A stretch of DNA of 64,000 nt from Microbacterium sp. SORGH_AS_0428 (GTDB taxonomy: Bacteria > Actinomycetota > Actinomycetes > Actinomycetales > Microbacteriaceae), in assembly GCF_031453615.1 (NCBI RefSeq), contig NZ_JAVIZT010000001.1, forward strand, positions 806,001 through 870,000. The letters run 5' to 3'. The notes under the pieces are model-generated. The model made no database searches. It was given only the letters and a program-made list of their open reading frames with translations, and was not told the origin of the DNA. The position numbers and the translations under genes are program-made. Positions 42,891 to 51,521 of this stretch are shown one piece after another (the stretch's first letter is position 1; each line of letters opens with the position of its first letter).

Positions 42891-42917
42891 GCCGATGTTG
42901 ACAGAATTAACATCGGC
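42891..42917. promoter_or_regulatory. candidate operator of the glycoside locus
   Basis: GCCGATGTT and AACATCGGC are exact 9-bp inverted arms separated by nine bases, between the divergent binding-protein and oxidoreductase genes. A rightward TTGACA (-35-like, 42898-42903) lies within it. No regulator gene is adjacent. Confidence 0.5.
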
Positions 42918-43027
42918 GTCACAGCGAACCAGAATTCGTTACGAGCGCGAAACTTTCTCCACGCATCAGGCGTCTTTTGTTTCGCAATAGTCGGCTTATA
43001 CCGATCATCGACATATCCGGAGGAACC

Positions 43028-44518
43028 GTGGACGCGGACGTACTCATCGTGGGCAGCGGCATCATGGGGGCTGCTGTGGCGGCCGAGGTGGGCCGCCTGC
43101 GCCCCGGGACGCGCATCACGATCGTCGAGGCCGGCCCGGCGGGAGAGGGTACCCCCGCACGTCATCTCCACGACTCCGCGGATGCGGGGACACGAGACGC
43201 CTATCACGCCCACGTCGCGGCGGGCGTACAGTCCATGTACGTCGGCGCCGCGACGGCGGGTACCTTCGATGCCCGCAGCGCATCCGCGTTCGGACTGTAC
43301 GACTTCGCCGCGCTCGGACACGACGCGACCGAGATGCCCGCAGCCGCGAGCGCGTGGAACGTCGGCGGGATGGGATCGCACTGGACCGCTGCGTGCCCGA
43401 CGCCGTGGGGTCGCGAGATCCCGACGGCGTTCGCATCCGAGTGGGATGCCGACTACGCGCGCGTGCGCAGCATCCTGCGGATCGGCTCCGACCGATTCGG
43501 CCCGACGCCCGCCGGCACCGCCGTCCTCGAAGCGCTGGCGCGGGCGTTCGGCGACGTCAGCGCCCCCGGACGCGGCCCGCAGATCATGCCCATGGGCGTC
43601 TTCCGCGCCGACGGGGCCGAGCGTCGGCGCACCGACCCCGGAGTCATCCTCCCGGAGCTCGACGGGTCGTCGGAGACGGTGACTCTGCTCTCGGGCACGC
43701 TCGCGCGGCGCATCCTTCTCGACGGACAGCGCACCCGAGGGCTCGAGGTCGAGGATCTGAGCACGGGCGAGCGCCGCGAGCTCCGCGCGGACTACGTCGT
43801 CGTCGCCGCGGACGCGCTGCGCAGTCCGCAACTCCTGTTCGCCTCCGGGGTGCGACCCCGCGCTCTCGGTCGCTATCTCAACGAACACGCGTTCATCACC
43901 GGGAGGGTCTTCGCCGAGCCGCACCATCTCGGCATCGACGAGGTGCCGCCGCTCGGCGAGGGTGAATGGATGACGGACTCGCTCTGGCTGCCGCACAGCG
44001 ACGACGCGCAGCCTTTCCACTGGCAGATCAGTGTCGGACCGCTGTTCTCCGAAGACCTTCAGGATGCCGTGGCGATGGCCGTCGGCATCAGCGTCTACGT
44101 CCCCACCGAGGTCAGGGAGACGTCGCGCATCGAGTTCTCCGACACCGAGACGGATGCGCTCGGCATGCCGCGCGCCCGCATCTACTACGACTACAGCGAC
44201 ACCGACCTGGCCCTCATCGAACGCGCGACCCGCGAGCAGCGGGTGGCGTTCGAAGCGGTTGCGGGACCGGACGCCATCGGCAACACGCTGCTGCTGCCGC
44301 CCGGCTCATCACTGCACTACTCGGGGACCGTACGCATGAGCGAAGCGGATGACGGCACCGGTGTCGTGGACCGCGACGGCGCCGTGTGGGGAACCGAGGG
44401 CCTGTTCGTCGCCGGAAACGGCGTCCTGCCGGGGGCGGTCGCCGCCAACATCACGGCGGCAGGCACCGTCACGGCGGTGCGCGCGGCGCGCGCGATCGTG
44501 CGCCGACTCGAGGACTGA
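43028..44518 (+). CDS. GMC oxidoreductase, pyranose-oxidase / glycoside 3-oxidase-like
   Basis: The 496-residue flavoprotein has the FAD motif GSGIMG at 9-14 and a C-terminal GMC catalytic pair His430 (SLHYSGTVRM) and Asn474 (AVAANITAAGT). The segment NVGGMGSHWT at 111-120 resembles the fungal pyranose 2-oxidase region whose His carries the flavin; whether FAD is covalent here is unknown. The best fit is the pyranose oxidase/bacterial C-glycoside 3-oxidase group, which makes 2- or 3-keto sugars. The GTG at 43028 has GGAGG four bases upstream. It is divergent from a sugar ABC transporter operon with IolE-like and MocA-like enzymes. Confidence 0.85.
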   Translation: MDADVLIVGSGIMGAAVAAEVGRLRPGTRITIVEAGPAGEGTPARHLHDSADAGTRDAYHAHVAAGVQSMYVGAATAGTFDARSASAFGLYDFAALGHDATEMPAAASAWNVGGMGSHWTAACPTPWGREIPTAFASEWDADYARVRSILRIGSDRFGPTPAGTAVLEALARAFGDVSAPGRGPQIMPMGVFRADGAERRRTDPGVILPELDGSSETVTLLSGTLARRILLDGQRTRGLEVEDLSTGERRELRADYVVVAADALRSPQLLFASGVRPRALGRYLNEHAFITGRVFAEPHHLGIDEVPPLGEGEWMTDSLWLPHSDDAQPFHWQISVGPLFSEDLQDAVAMAVGISVYVPTEVRETSRIEFSDTETDALGMPRARIYYDYSDTDLALIERATREQRVAFEAVAGPDAIGNTLLLPPGSSLHYSGTVRMSEADDGTGVVDRDGAVWGTEGLFVAGNGVLPGAVAANITAAGTVTAVRAARAIVRRLED

Positions 44519-44565
44519 ACCCTTCGTCGCGGCCCGAGCTGCCCGCATCCGACTAGCGTGGAACG

Positions 44566-46668
44566 GTGACCGACTCCGCCATCCCCGCACCCCCGCACGC
44601 CGCCCGAAAGGTCCGCTCCCGCTCGCACCACGGCGACGTGTTCGACGACCCGTACGAGTGGCTGCGCGACAAGGACGACGCGAGCGTCGTGGCGCACATC
44701 GAAGCCGAGAACGCCTACACCGATGCGCGCACCGCGCACCTCGCCGGCCTGCGCGAGCAGATCTTCCAGGAGATCAAGGGGCGCACGCTCGAGACCGACC
44801 TCTCCGTGCCGACCCGCCGCGGCCAGTGGTGGTATTTCTCCCGCACCGAGGAGGGCAAGCAGTACGGCATCCACTGTCGCGCGCCGCTCGCCTCCCCCGA
44901 CGACTGGACGCCCCCGGTCCCCGAGGGGGCACTCGAGGGCGAGCAGGTGCTGCTCGACGGCAACGCGGAGGCGGACGGCGAGGAGTTCTTCTCCCTCGGC
45001 ACCTTCGAGGTCTCCACGGACGGCCGACTGCTGCTGTACGGCGTCGACACGTCCGGAGACGAGCGGTACACGCTCCGCGTGCGCGACCTGGAGACGGGCA
45101 CGACGCTGCCCGACGTCATCGAGGGCACGTTCGCGGGCGCCTCGCTGTCTCCCGACGGGCGCTTCATCGTCTACTCGACCGTCGACGACGCGTGGCGGCC
45201 CGACAAGGTCTGGCTCCATGAGCTGGGGACCCCGGTCACCGACGACGCCCTGCTCTTCCACGAGAGCGACGACCGTTTCTGGGTCGGCGCCGGCTTCACC
45301 CGCAGCGACCGTTTCCTGGTCATCGGCGTCGGCTCCTCCATCACCTCCGAGGAGTGGCTGCTTCCGGCCGACGACCTGGGCGGCGAGCCCCGCGTGATCT
45401 GGCCGCGTCGGGAGGGCGTGGAGTACGACAGCGACCACGCCGTAGTCGACGGCGAGGATGTGCTCTACATCCTGCACAACGACCGGGCGGTGGACTTCGA
45501 GCTCGTGCGGGTGTCCGCATCCGATCCACAGGGCGCGCGCGACGTCGTCGTGCCGCACCAGGGCGGCCGCCGCCTGCTGGGGCTGTCCACCTTCCGCGAC
45601 TGGGCCGTGCTCGCGTACCGTCGCGAGGGACTCGCGCGACTCGGCATGCTGGACTACACCGACGGCGCGGTGGCCGAGCTCGAGTTCGACGAGCCGCTCT
45701 ACTCGGTCGGCACAGCAGGCAACCCCGAGTGGGCCCCTCCCCTCATCCGCCTGGGCTACGGCTCGTTCGTGACGCCGTCGACGGTGTTCGACTACGACCC
45801 CGTCAGCGGCGAGCGCATCGTGCGCAAGCAGCAGCCGGTGCTGGGCGGCTACGACAGCGCCGACTACGCCCAGGCCCGCGTGTGGGCCACCGCCCAGGAC
45901 GGCACCGAGGTGCCGGTGTCGCTCGTGTGGAAGCGGTCGTTCGGGGATGCGGGAGCTGCGCCGCGCCCGGTTCATCTCTACGGCTACGGCTCGTACGAGC
46001 ACTCCATCGAGCCGGCCTTCTCGGTGGCGCGCCTGTCGGAGCTCGATCGCGGCGTGATCTTCGCGGTCGCCCACGTGCGCGGCGGCGGTGAGATGGGCCG
46101 GGAGTGGTACGAGAACGGGAAGCTGCTGGCCAAGCGCAACACCTTCACCGACTTCGTCGACTGCGCCCTGCACCTGATCGATCACGGCTACACGTCGCCC
46201 CAGCTCCTCGTCGCCGAGGGCGGCTCGGCCGGCGGACTGCTGATGGGCGCCGTCGCGAACCTCGCACCCGAGCTGTTCGCCGGCATCCTCGCCGACGTGC
46301 CGTTCGTGGACGCCCTGACGACGATCCTCGACCCCTCGCTCCCGCTGACGGTCATCGAGTGGGACGAATGGGGCGACCCGCTGCACGATCCCGAGGTGTA
46401 CGCCTACATGAAGACGTACTCGCCGTATGAGAACGTGCGCGAGGGCGTGGCGTATCCCCGCATCCTGGCCGTCACCTCGTTCAACGACACCCGCGTGCTG
46501 TACGTGGAGCCCGCGAAGTGGGTGGCGCGACTGCGCGAGGTCGGCGCCGACGCGCTCCTCAAGTGCGAGATGGTGGCCGGCCACGGCGGTGTGAGCGGGC
46601 GCTACAACGCCTGGCGCGAGCGCGCATACGAACAGGCCTGGATGCTCGACGTGCTCGGCCTCGCCTGA
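44566..46668 (+). CDS. ptrB: oligopeptidase B, S9A family
   Basis: This 700-residue cytoplasmic serine peptidase of the prolyl oligopeptidase family cleaves short peptides after basic residues. It has an N-terminal seven-bladed propeller (about 70-410) and an alpha/beta hydrolase domain with the nucleophile in EGGSAGGLLMG (Ser near 554), Asp near 640 (FNDTRVLYVEP) and His near 671 (GHGGVSGRY). The GTG at 44566 is six bases past TAGCGT, so the transcript is probably leaderless. It is full length for PtrB. Confidence 0.93.
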   Translation: MTDSAIPAPPHAARKVRSRSHHGDVFDDPYEWLRDKDDASVVAHIEAENAYTDARTAHLAGLREQIFQEIKGRTLETDLSVPTRRGQWWYFSRTEEGKQYGIHCRAPLASPDDWTPPVPEGALEGEQVLLDGNAEADGEEFFSLGTFEVSTDGRLLLYGVDTSGDERYTLRVRDLETGTTLPDVIEGTFAGASLSPDGRFIVYSTVDDAWRPDKVWLHELGTPVTDDALLFHESDDRFWVGAGFTRSDRFLVIGVGSSITSEEWLLPADDLGGEPRVIWPRREGVEYDSDHAVVDGEDVLYILHNDRAVDFELVRVSASDPQGARDVVVPHQGGRRLLGLSTFRDWAVLAYRREGLARLGMLDYTDGAVAELEFDEPLYSVGTAGNPEWAPPLIRLGYGSFVTPSTVFDYDPVSGERIVRKQQPVLGGYDSADYAQARVWATAQDGTEVPVSLVWKRSFGDAGAAPRPVHLYGYGSYEHSIEPAFSVARLSELDRGVIFAVAHVRGGGEMGREWYENGKLLAKRNTFTDFVDCALHLIDHGYTSPQLLVAEGGSAGGLLMGAVANLAPELFAGILADVPFVDALTTILDPSLPLTVIEWDEWGDPLHDPEVYAYMKTYSPYENVREGVAYPRILAVTSFNDTRVLYVEPAKWVARLREVGADALLKCEMVAGHGGVSGRYNAWRERAYEQAWMLDVLGLA

Positions 46669-46722
46669 CCCGCCGCCGCGACCGACAGGAGACGCCGCGG
46701 CCTGTTCCGGGGCCCGACCCCC

Positions 46723-46800
46723 GGCATGTCCCCCTTCCCGCAGCGCATGTCCCACTTCCCGCACTTCTCGGCACCGAAAGTTGCGGCAAGTGGGACATGC
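46723..46800. repeat. hairpin repeat upstream of the DUF559 gene
   Basis: GCATGTCCCACTTCCCGCA (46745-46763) pairs with TGCGGCAAGTGGGACATGC (46782-46800) at 18 of 19 positions. An inner stem of the TTCTCGG...CGAAAG type sits between. A third, degenerate copy of the left arm (GGCATGTCCCCCTTCCCGCA) lies at 46723-46742. The same design recurs downstream of the gene. Confidence 0.8.
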
Positions 46801-46890
46801 TTGCCGGGAGGCTCCTCCACAGGCTGGGTGAGAGCCGCGAACGCTGTGCACAGCGCCTGCCCGCCCGTCCGCGCGCCGGATGCTCGGGGT

Positions 46891-47799
46891 ATGCCGCCGG
46901 CCGATCCCCTTCCCCCCGACCTTCCGCCTCACTTCGCCGTCGCCGACGCGGTGGCGCTCGGGCACTCGCCTCACCGGCTTCGCCGGTCAGCGTTGCGCGT
47001 CCCCTATCGCGGCGTGCGTTCTGTTGCGGATGCGGCTGCGACAGATGACATCCGTGGGCGATGCGAGGAGTACGCGCCGCGGATGCGGCCGTGGCAGTTC
47101 TTCGGAGGGGAGACGGCGCTCGCGCTCTACGGGGCGCCTCTGCCCGAATGGCCCCATGCCACGGGCGTACACGTCTGCGCGCACAGGCCTGCGAGAGAGC
47201 CGCGCATCGCCGGCGTCACCGGTCACCGTCTTCAGCACCGCGAACCGGCGACGCGCGAGCACGCGGGACTCCCGGTCGAGCACCCGGCACGTGCATGGCG
47301 CCAGGCCGCCACCACGTGGCGGGTCGACGACCTCATCTGCGCGGCGGAGTTTCTCGTATCGGGATCGCGGCCGCTCTCGAGCGCGGCTGAGTTGAGGGAC
47401 GAGATCGAAGCGATGGGCGACGTGCGAGGCCGCCTCTCCGCAGCCCTACGAGATGTGCGCTCCGGCACCCGCTCGCCGCGAGAGACGCGGCTGCGTCTGC
47501 TGCTCCAGCGAGGCGGTCTCCCCGAGCCCGACATCAACTGGACGCTCTACGACCCACGCGGTCGGCATGTCGCGGAGCTCGACCTCGCATATCGGCGCTG
47601 GCGAATCGGCGTGGAGTACGACGGGCGTGTGCACGCGCAGGATGCGCGCCAGTTTGCGAAGGACGCCGATCGGTGGGATGCGATCCGCGCCGAGGGCTGG
47701 GAGCTCGTCCGCATCCTGAATCACCACATGCGTGGCGACGGCCGTGTGGCGGTCGACAAGGTCCGCCAGGCCCTCGCGCGCGCCGGCTGGCGGCAGTGA
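46891..47799 (+). CDS. DUF559-type endonuclease domain protein
   Basis: The 302-residue protein ends in a Vsr-like PD-(D/E)xK nuclease module. HVAELDLAYRRWRIGVEYDGRVH carries the Asp/Glu-x-Lys-type core near residues 230-252, and a helical KDADRWDAIRAEGWELVRI follows. The N-terminal two thirds (LPPHFAVADAVALGHSPHRLRR and following) resembles an AbiEi-like winged-helix region with a WQFFGGETALALYGAPLP segment. The role is unknown; the fold suggests nicking or cutting of DNA. The ATG at 46891 is the first start giving the conserved N-terminus. Related hairpin repeats flank it on both sides, which is the main clue to function. Confidence 0.75.
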   Translation: MPPADPLPPDLPPHFAVADAVALGHSPHRLRRSALRVPYRGVRSVADAAATDDIRGRCEEYAPRMRPWQFFGGETALALYGAPLPEWPHATGVHVCAHRPAREPRIAGVTGHRLQHREPATREHAGLPVEHPARAWRQAATTWRVDDLICAAEFLVSGSRPLSSAAELRDEIEAMGDVRGRLSAALRDVRSGTRSPRETRLRLLLQRGGLPEPDINWTLYDPRGRHVAELDLAYRRWRIGVEYDGRVHAQDARQFAKDADRWDAIRAEGWELVRILNHHMRGDGRVAVDKVRQALARAGWRQ

Positions 47800-47807
47800 C
47801 CCGCCAT

Positions 47808-47905
47808 CCATGTCCCGTTCTCCGCAGGATTCGGCTGCCGAAACTGCCGCAAGTGGGACATACTCTGCCGCAAGTGGGACATGCTCTGCGGCAAGTGGGA
47901 CACGC
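47808..47905. repeat. hairpin and tandem repeats downstream of the DUF559 gene
   Basis: CCATGTCCCGTTCTCCGCA (47808-47826) pairs imperfectly with TGCCGCAAGTGGGACATAC (47845-47863) around an inner stem TTCGGctgCCGAA, the same plan as 46745-46800. The right arm is then repeated twice in tandem with a 21-base period (47866-47884 and 47887-47905), with two or three changes per copy. Confidence 0.8.
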
Positions 47906-47940
47906 CGGGACTTGCGCCACGAGGAGAAGGGGCCGCAACG

Positions 47941-48003
47941 CAGGAGATCTCCGCCCGACGGGATGATCCGGAGCGGATCGTCCTGCGCAACGGAGATCTC
48001 CTG
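47941..48003. repeat. second palindromic element between the DUF559 gene and pfkA
   Basis: CAGGAGATCTCCG (47941-47953) and CGGAGATCTCCTG (47991-48003) are perfect inverted arms, and each arm contains the palindrome GGAGATCTCC. An inner stem ATGATCCG-gag-CGGATCGT sits between. It lies 20 bases past the pfkA stop and could act as a terminator, but the fold is two-tier. Confidence 0.7.
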
Positions 48004-48023
48004 GTGAAGGGGTGAGCGGCGGC

Positions 48024-49052
48024 TCAGCCGAAGAGTGCGGCGGCCTCTTCGTAGCGGTACTGGGGGACCGTGTTCAGCTCGCCGAGGGCCTCCGCGAACG
48101 GGACCCGCACGATGTCGGTGCCGCGCATGGCGACCATCTGGCCCCATGCGCCGTCGACGATCGCATCGGCGGCGTGCAGGCCCAGGCGCGTCGCGAGCAC
48201 ACGGTCGAAAGCGGACGGCGATCCGCCGCGCTGGATGTGGCCGAGCACCGTCGCGCGGGTCTCGATGCCGGTGATGCGCTCGATCTCCGGGGCGAGGACC
48301 TCGCTGATGCCGCCGAGGCGCGGGCGGTTGAAGGCGTCGAGGCCCTTGTCGCTGAAGGCCTCGTCCATGCCCGTGAGCTTGAAGCCCTCGGAGACCACGA
48401 CCAGCGGCGCGCGTCCGCGGTCGTGGGCGCGGCTGACCTGGTCGACGATCTCATCGATCGACATCGGAACCTCGGGGATGCAGATCACGTGCGCACCCGC
48501 GGCGATACCCGCGTGCAGCGCGATCCAGCCCACGTGACGGCCCATGACCTCGGCGACCATGCACCGCTGGTGCGAGTCGCCCGTGGTGCGCAGACGGTCC
48601 ATGGCGTCGGTGGCGATGTTGACGGCCGTGTCGAAGCCGAACGAGTAGTCGGTCGCTCGCAGGTCGTTGTCGATCGTCTTCGGAACGCCGAGCACGTTGA
48701 TGCCGTCGTTCGCGAGGCGGTTGGCCGCCGCGAGCGTGCCCTCGCCGCCGATCGCGATGATGCCGTCGATGCGGTGCCCGTACAGGGTCTTCGCGATGTT
48801 CTCGGCGCCGCCGCGGGGACCCTCGTAGGGGTTCGTACGGCTGGTGCCGAGGATCGTGCCGCCCACCTTCGACAGGCCTTTGACCTCGTGCCGCGTCAAC
48901 GGGAAGAAGTCGCCGTCGACCACTCCGCGCCATCCGTCTCGGATGCCGACGAACTCGAGGTCGTAGGTCGTGGTGCCTTTGAGCACGACGCCGCGGATGA
49001 CCGCGTTCAGTCCGGGGCAATCGCCGCCGCTGGTGAGAATACCGATCTTCAT
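48024..49052 (-). CDS. pfkA: 6-phosphofructokinase
   Basis: The 342-residue enzyme phosphorylates fructose 6-phosphate in glycolysis. The nucleotide motif GGDCPGLN is near residue 9, GGEGT is at 102-106 and PKTIDND at 124-130, followed by GRHVGWIALHAG and GHIQRGGSPSAFDR. The glycine at 105 (not Asp) predicts ATP rather than pyrophosphate use, within the group III actinobacterial type. The ATG at 49052 begins the first beta strand. Confidence 0.94.
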   Translation of the reverse strand: MKIGILTSGGDCPGLNAVIRGVVLKGTTTYDLEFVGIRDGWRGVVDGDFFPLTRHEVKGLSKVGGTILGTSRTNPYEGPRGGAENIAKTLYGHRIDGIIAIGGEGTLAAANRLANDGINVLGVPKTIDNDLRATDYSFGFDTAVNIATDAMDRLRTTGDSHQRCMVAEVMGRHVGWIALHAGIAAGAHVICIPEVPMSIDEIVDQVSRAHDRGRAPLVVVSEGFKLTGMDEAFSDKGLDAFNRPRLGGISEVLAPEIERITGIETRATVLGHIQRGGSPSAFDRVLATRLGLHAADAIVDGAWGQMVAMRGTDIVRVPFAEALGELNTVPQYRYEEAAALFG

Positions 49053-49170
49053 GCTGGAGTCCCTGCTTTCCGGGTGATGGTGCTCCGGGGAATGGGGCGA
49101 CATTGCCTCACCGACACTATCGCCCCGAAGCCCTCGGGCGCACACCCGGGGCCGTGCATATGGATGCGGG

Positions 49171-51318
49171 TCAGCCTCCGAGCGCGGACCGCGTCAGATG
49201 CATGAGCGCGGACAGCTGCACCGAGTCGCTCGAACCGGGCTCGACGGCGTGGCCATCGAGCGCCCGGAGGGAGAGACCCTGCTTGGCGTCGATGAGTTCG
49301 GCGATCTTCGTGTCGATCGTGTGGGCGGCGATGATGCGCCACGCCGTGACCGGCTCGTCCTGTCCGATGCGGTGCACGCGGTCGATCGCCTGCGTCTGCT
49401 CGGCCGCGGTCCAGCTCAGCTCCGCCAGCACGACGTTGGAGGCTGCCTGCAGGTTGACGCCGACACCGGCGGCGGTCAGGGAGCAGACGGCGACGGCGAC
49501 GTCGGGGTCGGAGTTGAACGCGTCGATGGCCGCCTGGCGCGCGATGGCCGTCTGGTCGCCGCGCAACGACACGGTCTTCAGGCCGGCCGCGGCGAAGTGC
49601 GCCTCGGCTGCATCCATGACGTCGATGTGCTTCGCGAAGAAGACCACCTTGCCGACGGAGCGCTGCAGCTGCACGGTGTAATCCGCCGCGAGCAGGGCCT
49701 TGGCCTGGCCGATGCGGCGCACCATCGTGAAGACGTTCTCACTGCCGGATGCGGCGGCCTTGGACTCGTCGAGCTCGTGCTGGGCGACCAGGCGCACGAT
49801 GTCCTCGTCGATCTCGCCGATCGACAGGCCGCGCTCACCGCGGGCTTCGATGATGCGGCGGTACCGCGCCGCCAGACGCTCGCCGAGCTCCCGCTCGGCG
49901 TGGCGGATGGAGCGTCCGTACTCGTCGTCCAGCTCGACGGGCAGGTCTGCGACGAGCTTGTCGGGAAGATCCGCCGCCACGTCGGTCTTGCGCCGACGGA
50001 CGATGCCCATGGAGATGACCGCGCTGCGCGCCTGCGGGTAGAAGGCCTTGTCGGCGGGCGTCAGTCCGGTCTCATCCAGCTTCGCCATGAGCTCGGCACC
50101 CGGCTTCTCGCCGTTCGTCCAGCCCAGGAAGCGCCAGATGGCATCGAAGTCCTCGACGTCGTTGATCAGCGGCGTGCCCGTCAGCGCCAGCATGAGCGGG
50201 TCCCGTCGTGCCTCGCGGATGCGGCCCGCCAGGGCCAGCACGTTGCGCGAGCGCTGCGAGGTGAGGTTCTTGATGAAGTGCGCCTCGTCGACGACCATGC
50301 CGCCGAGCCCGATCGTGCTCAGCCACGACAGGTGGCGGTCGAGCACCTCGTAGTTGACGATGAAGACGTCCGCGAACGCGTCGATGTTCTCGCCGTCGCC
50401 CTGGATGACGGTGGCGCGCCGCTGCGGCGTCCACCGGTGCACCTCGCGCGCCCAGTTCATCTTGACGACGTTGGGCACGACGACCAGCAGCGGATAGGCG
50501 TTCGCGACGGACGCGGCCAGTACCGACTGGGCCGTCTTGCCCAGGCCCGGCTCGTCGGCCAGCAGGAAGCTGCGGTGCCCCTCGCGGACGGCCTCGAGGA
50601 AGCGCGACTGGTGCGCCATGACCTCGAGCCCCTTGGGCGAGAGACGGTCGAACTCCGGGACGGGAGGGAGGTCCATGGAGGCCGCTCCCCCGCCGGCGCC
50701 GGTCTCGAAAGCCTTGTACAGGGGGCCCATGAGCTCCCAGTCGTCCAGGCGACGACGCGGCGTGCTGCCGCTGGAGCGCGGGGTCAGATCCGGCGCGAGG
50801 AACGGGTTCGCCATCTGGCGGGCCTCGACCTGCGGCGGCACGACCTGCCGGGATGCGGCTGCGGCGGGGATCACCGCGACGGGCGCGGCCGGTGCGGCAT
50901 CCGTGATGATCAGCTCGTCGGGAGCGAGCTCGGCACCCGACTCCAGCAGCCAGTCGCGCCGCATCCGCTTCGCGACCGGCGAGGTCGCCTGGTCCACTTC
51001 GAGCAGCTGGATGAGCGAGGTGTCGCGGGCGGCGGTCTTGGCGAGGATGGTCGCCACGCCGTCGAGACGCTTGAGCAGCTCGGCACGCGAGGCGTCGCTG
51101 AGCGTCGTGTCGGACTTCACGCGCGCGCGTTCCTCGCGGACCAGGAAGGCGATGACCTGGAACTTGACGCGGTTGGTGGGGCCCAGCTTGCCGCGCTGGG
51201 CCTTCGCCTCGACCTCGCGCACCTTGCGCGCGAGGATCGGGATGACGGGGGCCTCGTCGTCGCGCTTGGCGGACGAGGACTTTCTACGGCGTTGCGCCGC
51301 CGGTGCCGTGGTCGGCAT
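49171..51318 (-). CDS. SNF2-family DEAD/DEAH-box helicase-like ATPase
   Basis: This 715-residue protein of the SNF2 superfamily has motif I LADEPGLGKTAQS (near 257-269), motif II VVDEAHFIKN (DEAH, near 340), motif III LALTGTPLIND and motif VI TQAIDRVHRIGQDEPV. It is closest in layout to SMARCAL1-like/RapA-like DNA translocases, but the unusual N-terminal region (about 1-220) is Ala/Arg-rich and unassigned. It may remodel DNA or displace proteins. The ATG at 51318 has GGAGGA two bases upstream. No restriction or methylase genes are nearby. Confidence 0.87.
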   Translation of the reverse strand: MPTTAPAAQRRRKSSSAKRDDEAPVIPILARKVREVEAKAQRGKLGPTNRVKFQVIAFLVREERARVKSDTTLSDASRAELLKRLDGVATILAKTAARDTSLIQLLEVDQATSPVAKRMRRDWLLESGAELAPDELIITDAAPAAPVAVIPAAAASRQVVPPQVEARQMANPFLAPDLTPRSSGSTPRRRLDDWELMGPLYKAFETGAGGGAASMDLPPVPEFDRLSPKGLEVMAHQSRFLEAVREGHRSFLLADEPGLGKTAQSVLAASVANAYPLLVVVPNVVKMNWAREVHRWTPQRRATVIQGDGENIDAFADVFIVNYEVLDRHLSWLSTIGLGGMVVDEAHFIKNLTSQRSRNVLALAGRIREARRDPLMLALTGTPLINDVEDFDAIWRFLGWTNGEKPGAELMAKLDETGLTPADKAFYPQARSAVISMGIVRRRKTDVAADLPDKLVADLPVELDDEYGRSIRHAERELGERLAARYRRIIEARGERGLSIGEIDEDIVRLVAQHELDESKAAASGSENVFTMVRRIGQAKALLAADYTVQLQRSVGKVVFFAKHIDVMDAAEAHFAAAGLKTVSLRGDQTAIARQAAIDAFNSDPDVAVAVCSLTAAGVGVNLQAASNVVLAELSWTAAEQTQAIDRVHRIGQDEPVTAWRIIAAHTIDTKIAELIDAKQGLSLRALDGHAVEPGSSDSVQLSALMHLTRSALGG

Positions 51319-51521
51319 GCTCCTCCTGAGCGTCGGGTCCGCAACGGACCGTCGACCGGTGTTTCGAGTCTCACGGGCGGCTCGGTGCCGGCTCGTACGT
51401 GAGAGAGTCGACCGGGCCTGACGTGGATGCAGGGATCCGGGCCGACGCTGACAGTTTAGAGCATCCCGGGGCGCGGCGCAGCGACTCGCGCCGGCCCGAC
51501 CTCCCCGCGGCCCCATCGTCG

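Noticed and set aside
44317..46974. An 885-codon minus-strand open frame opposite the S9 peptidase gene
   Set aside because: The peptidase on the plus strand has a full catalytic triad and a leaderless promoter; the opposite frame has no recognisable domains.
47845..47905. CRISPR array
   Set aside because: The repeats abut with only two bases between 19-bp copies, so there are no spacers, and no cas genes are near.
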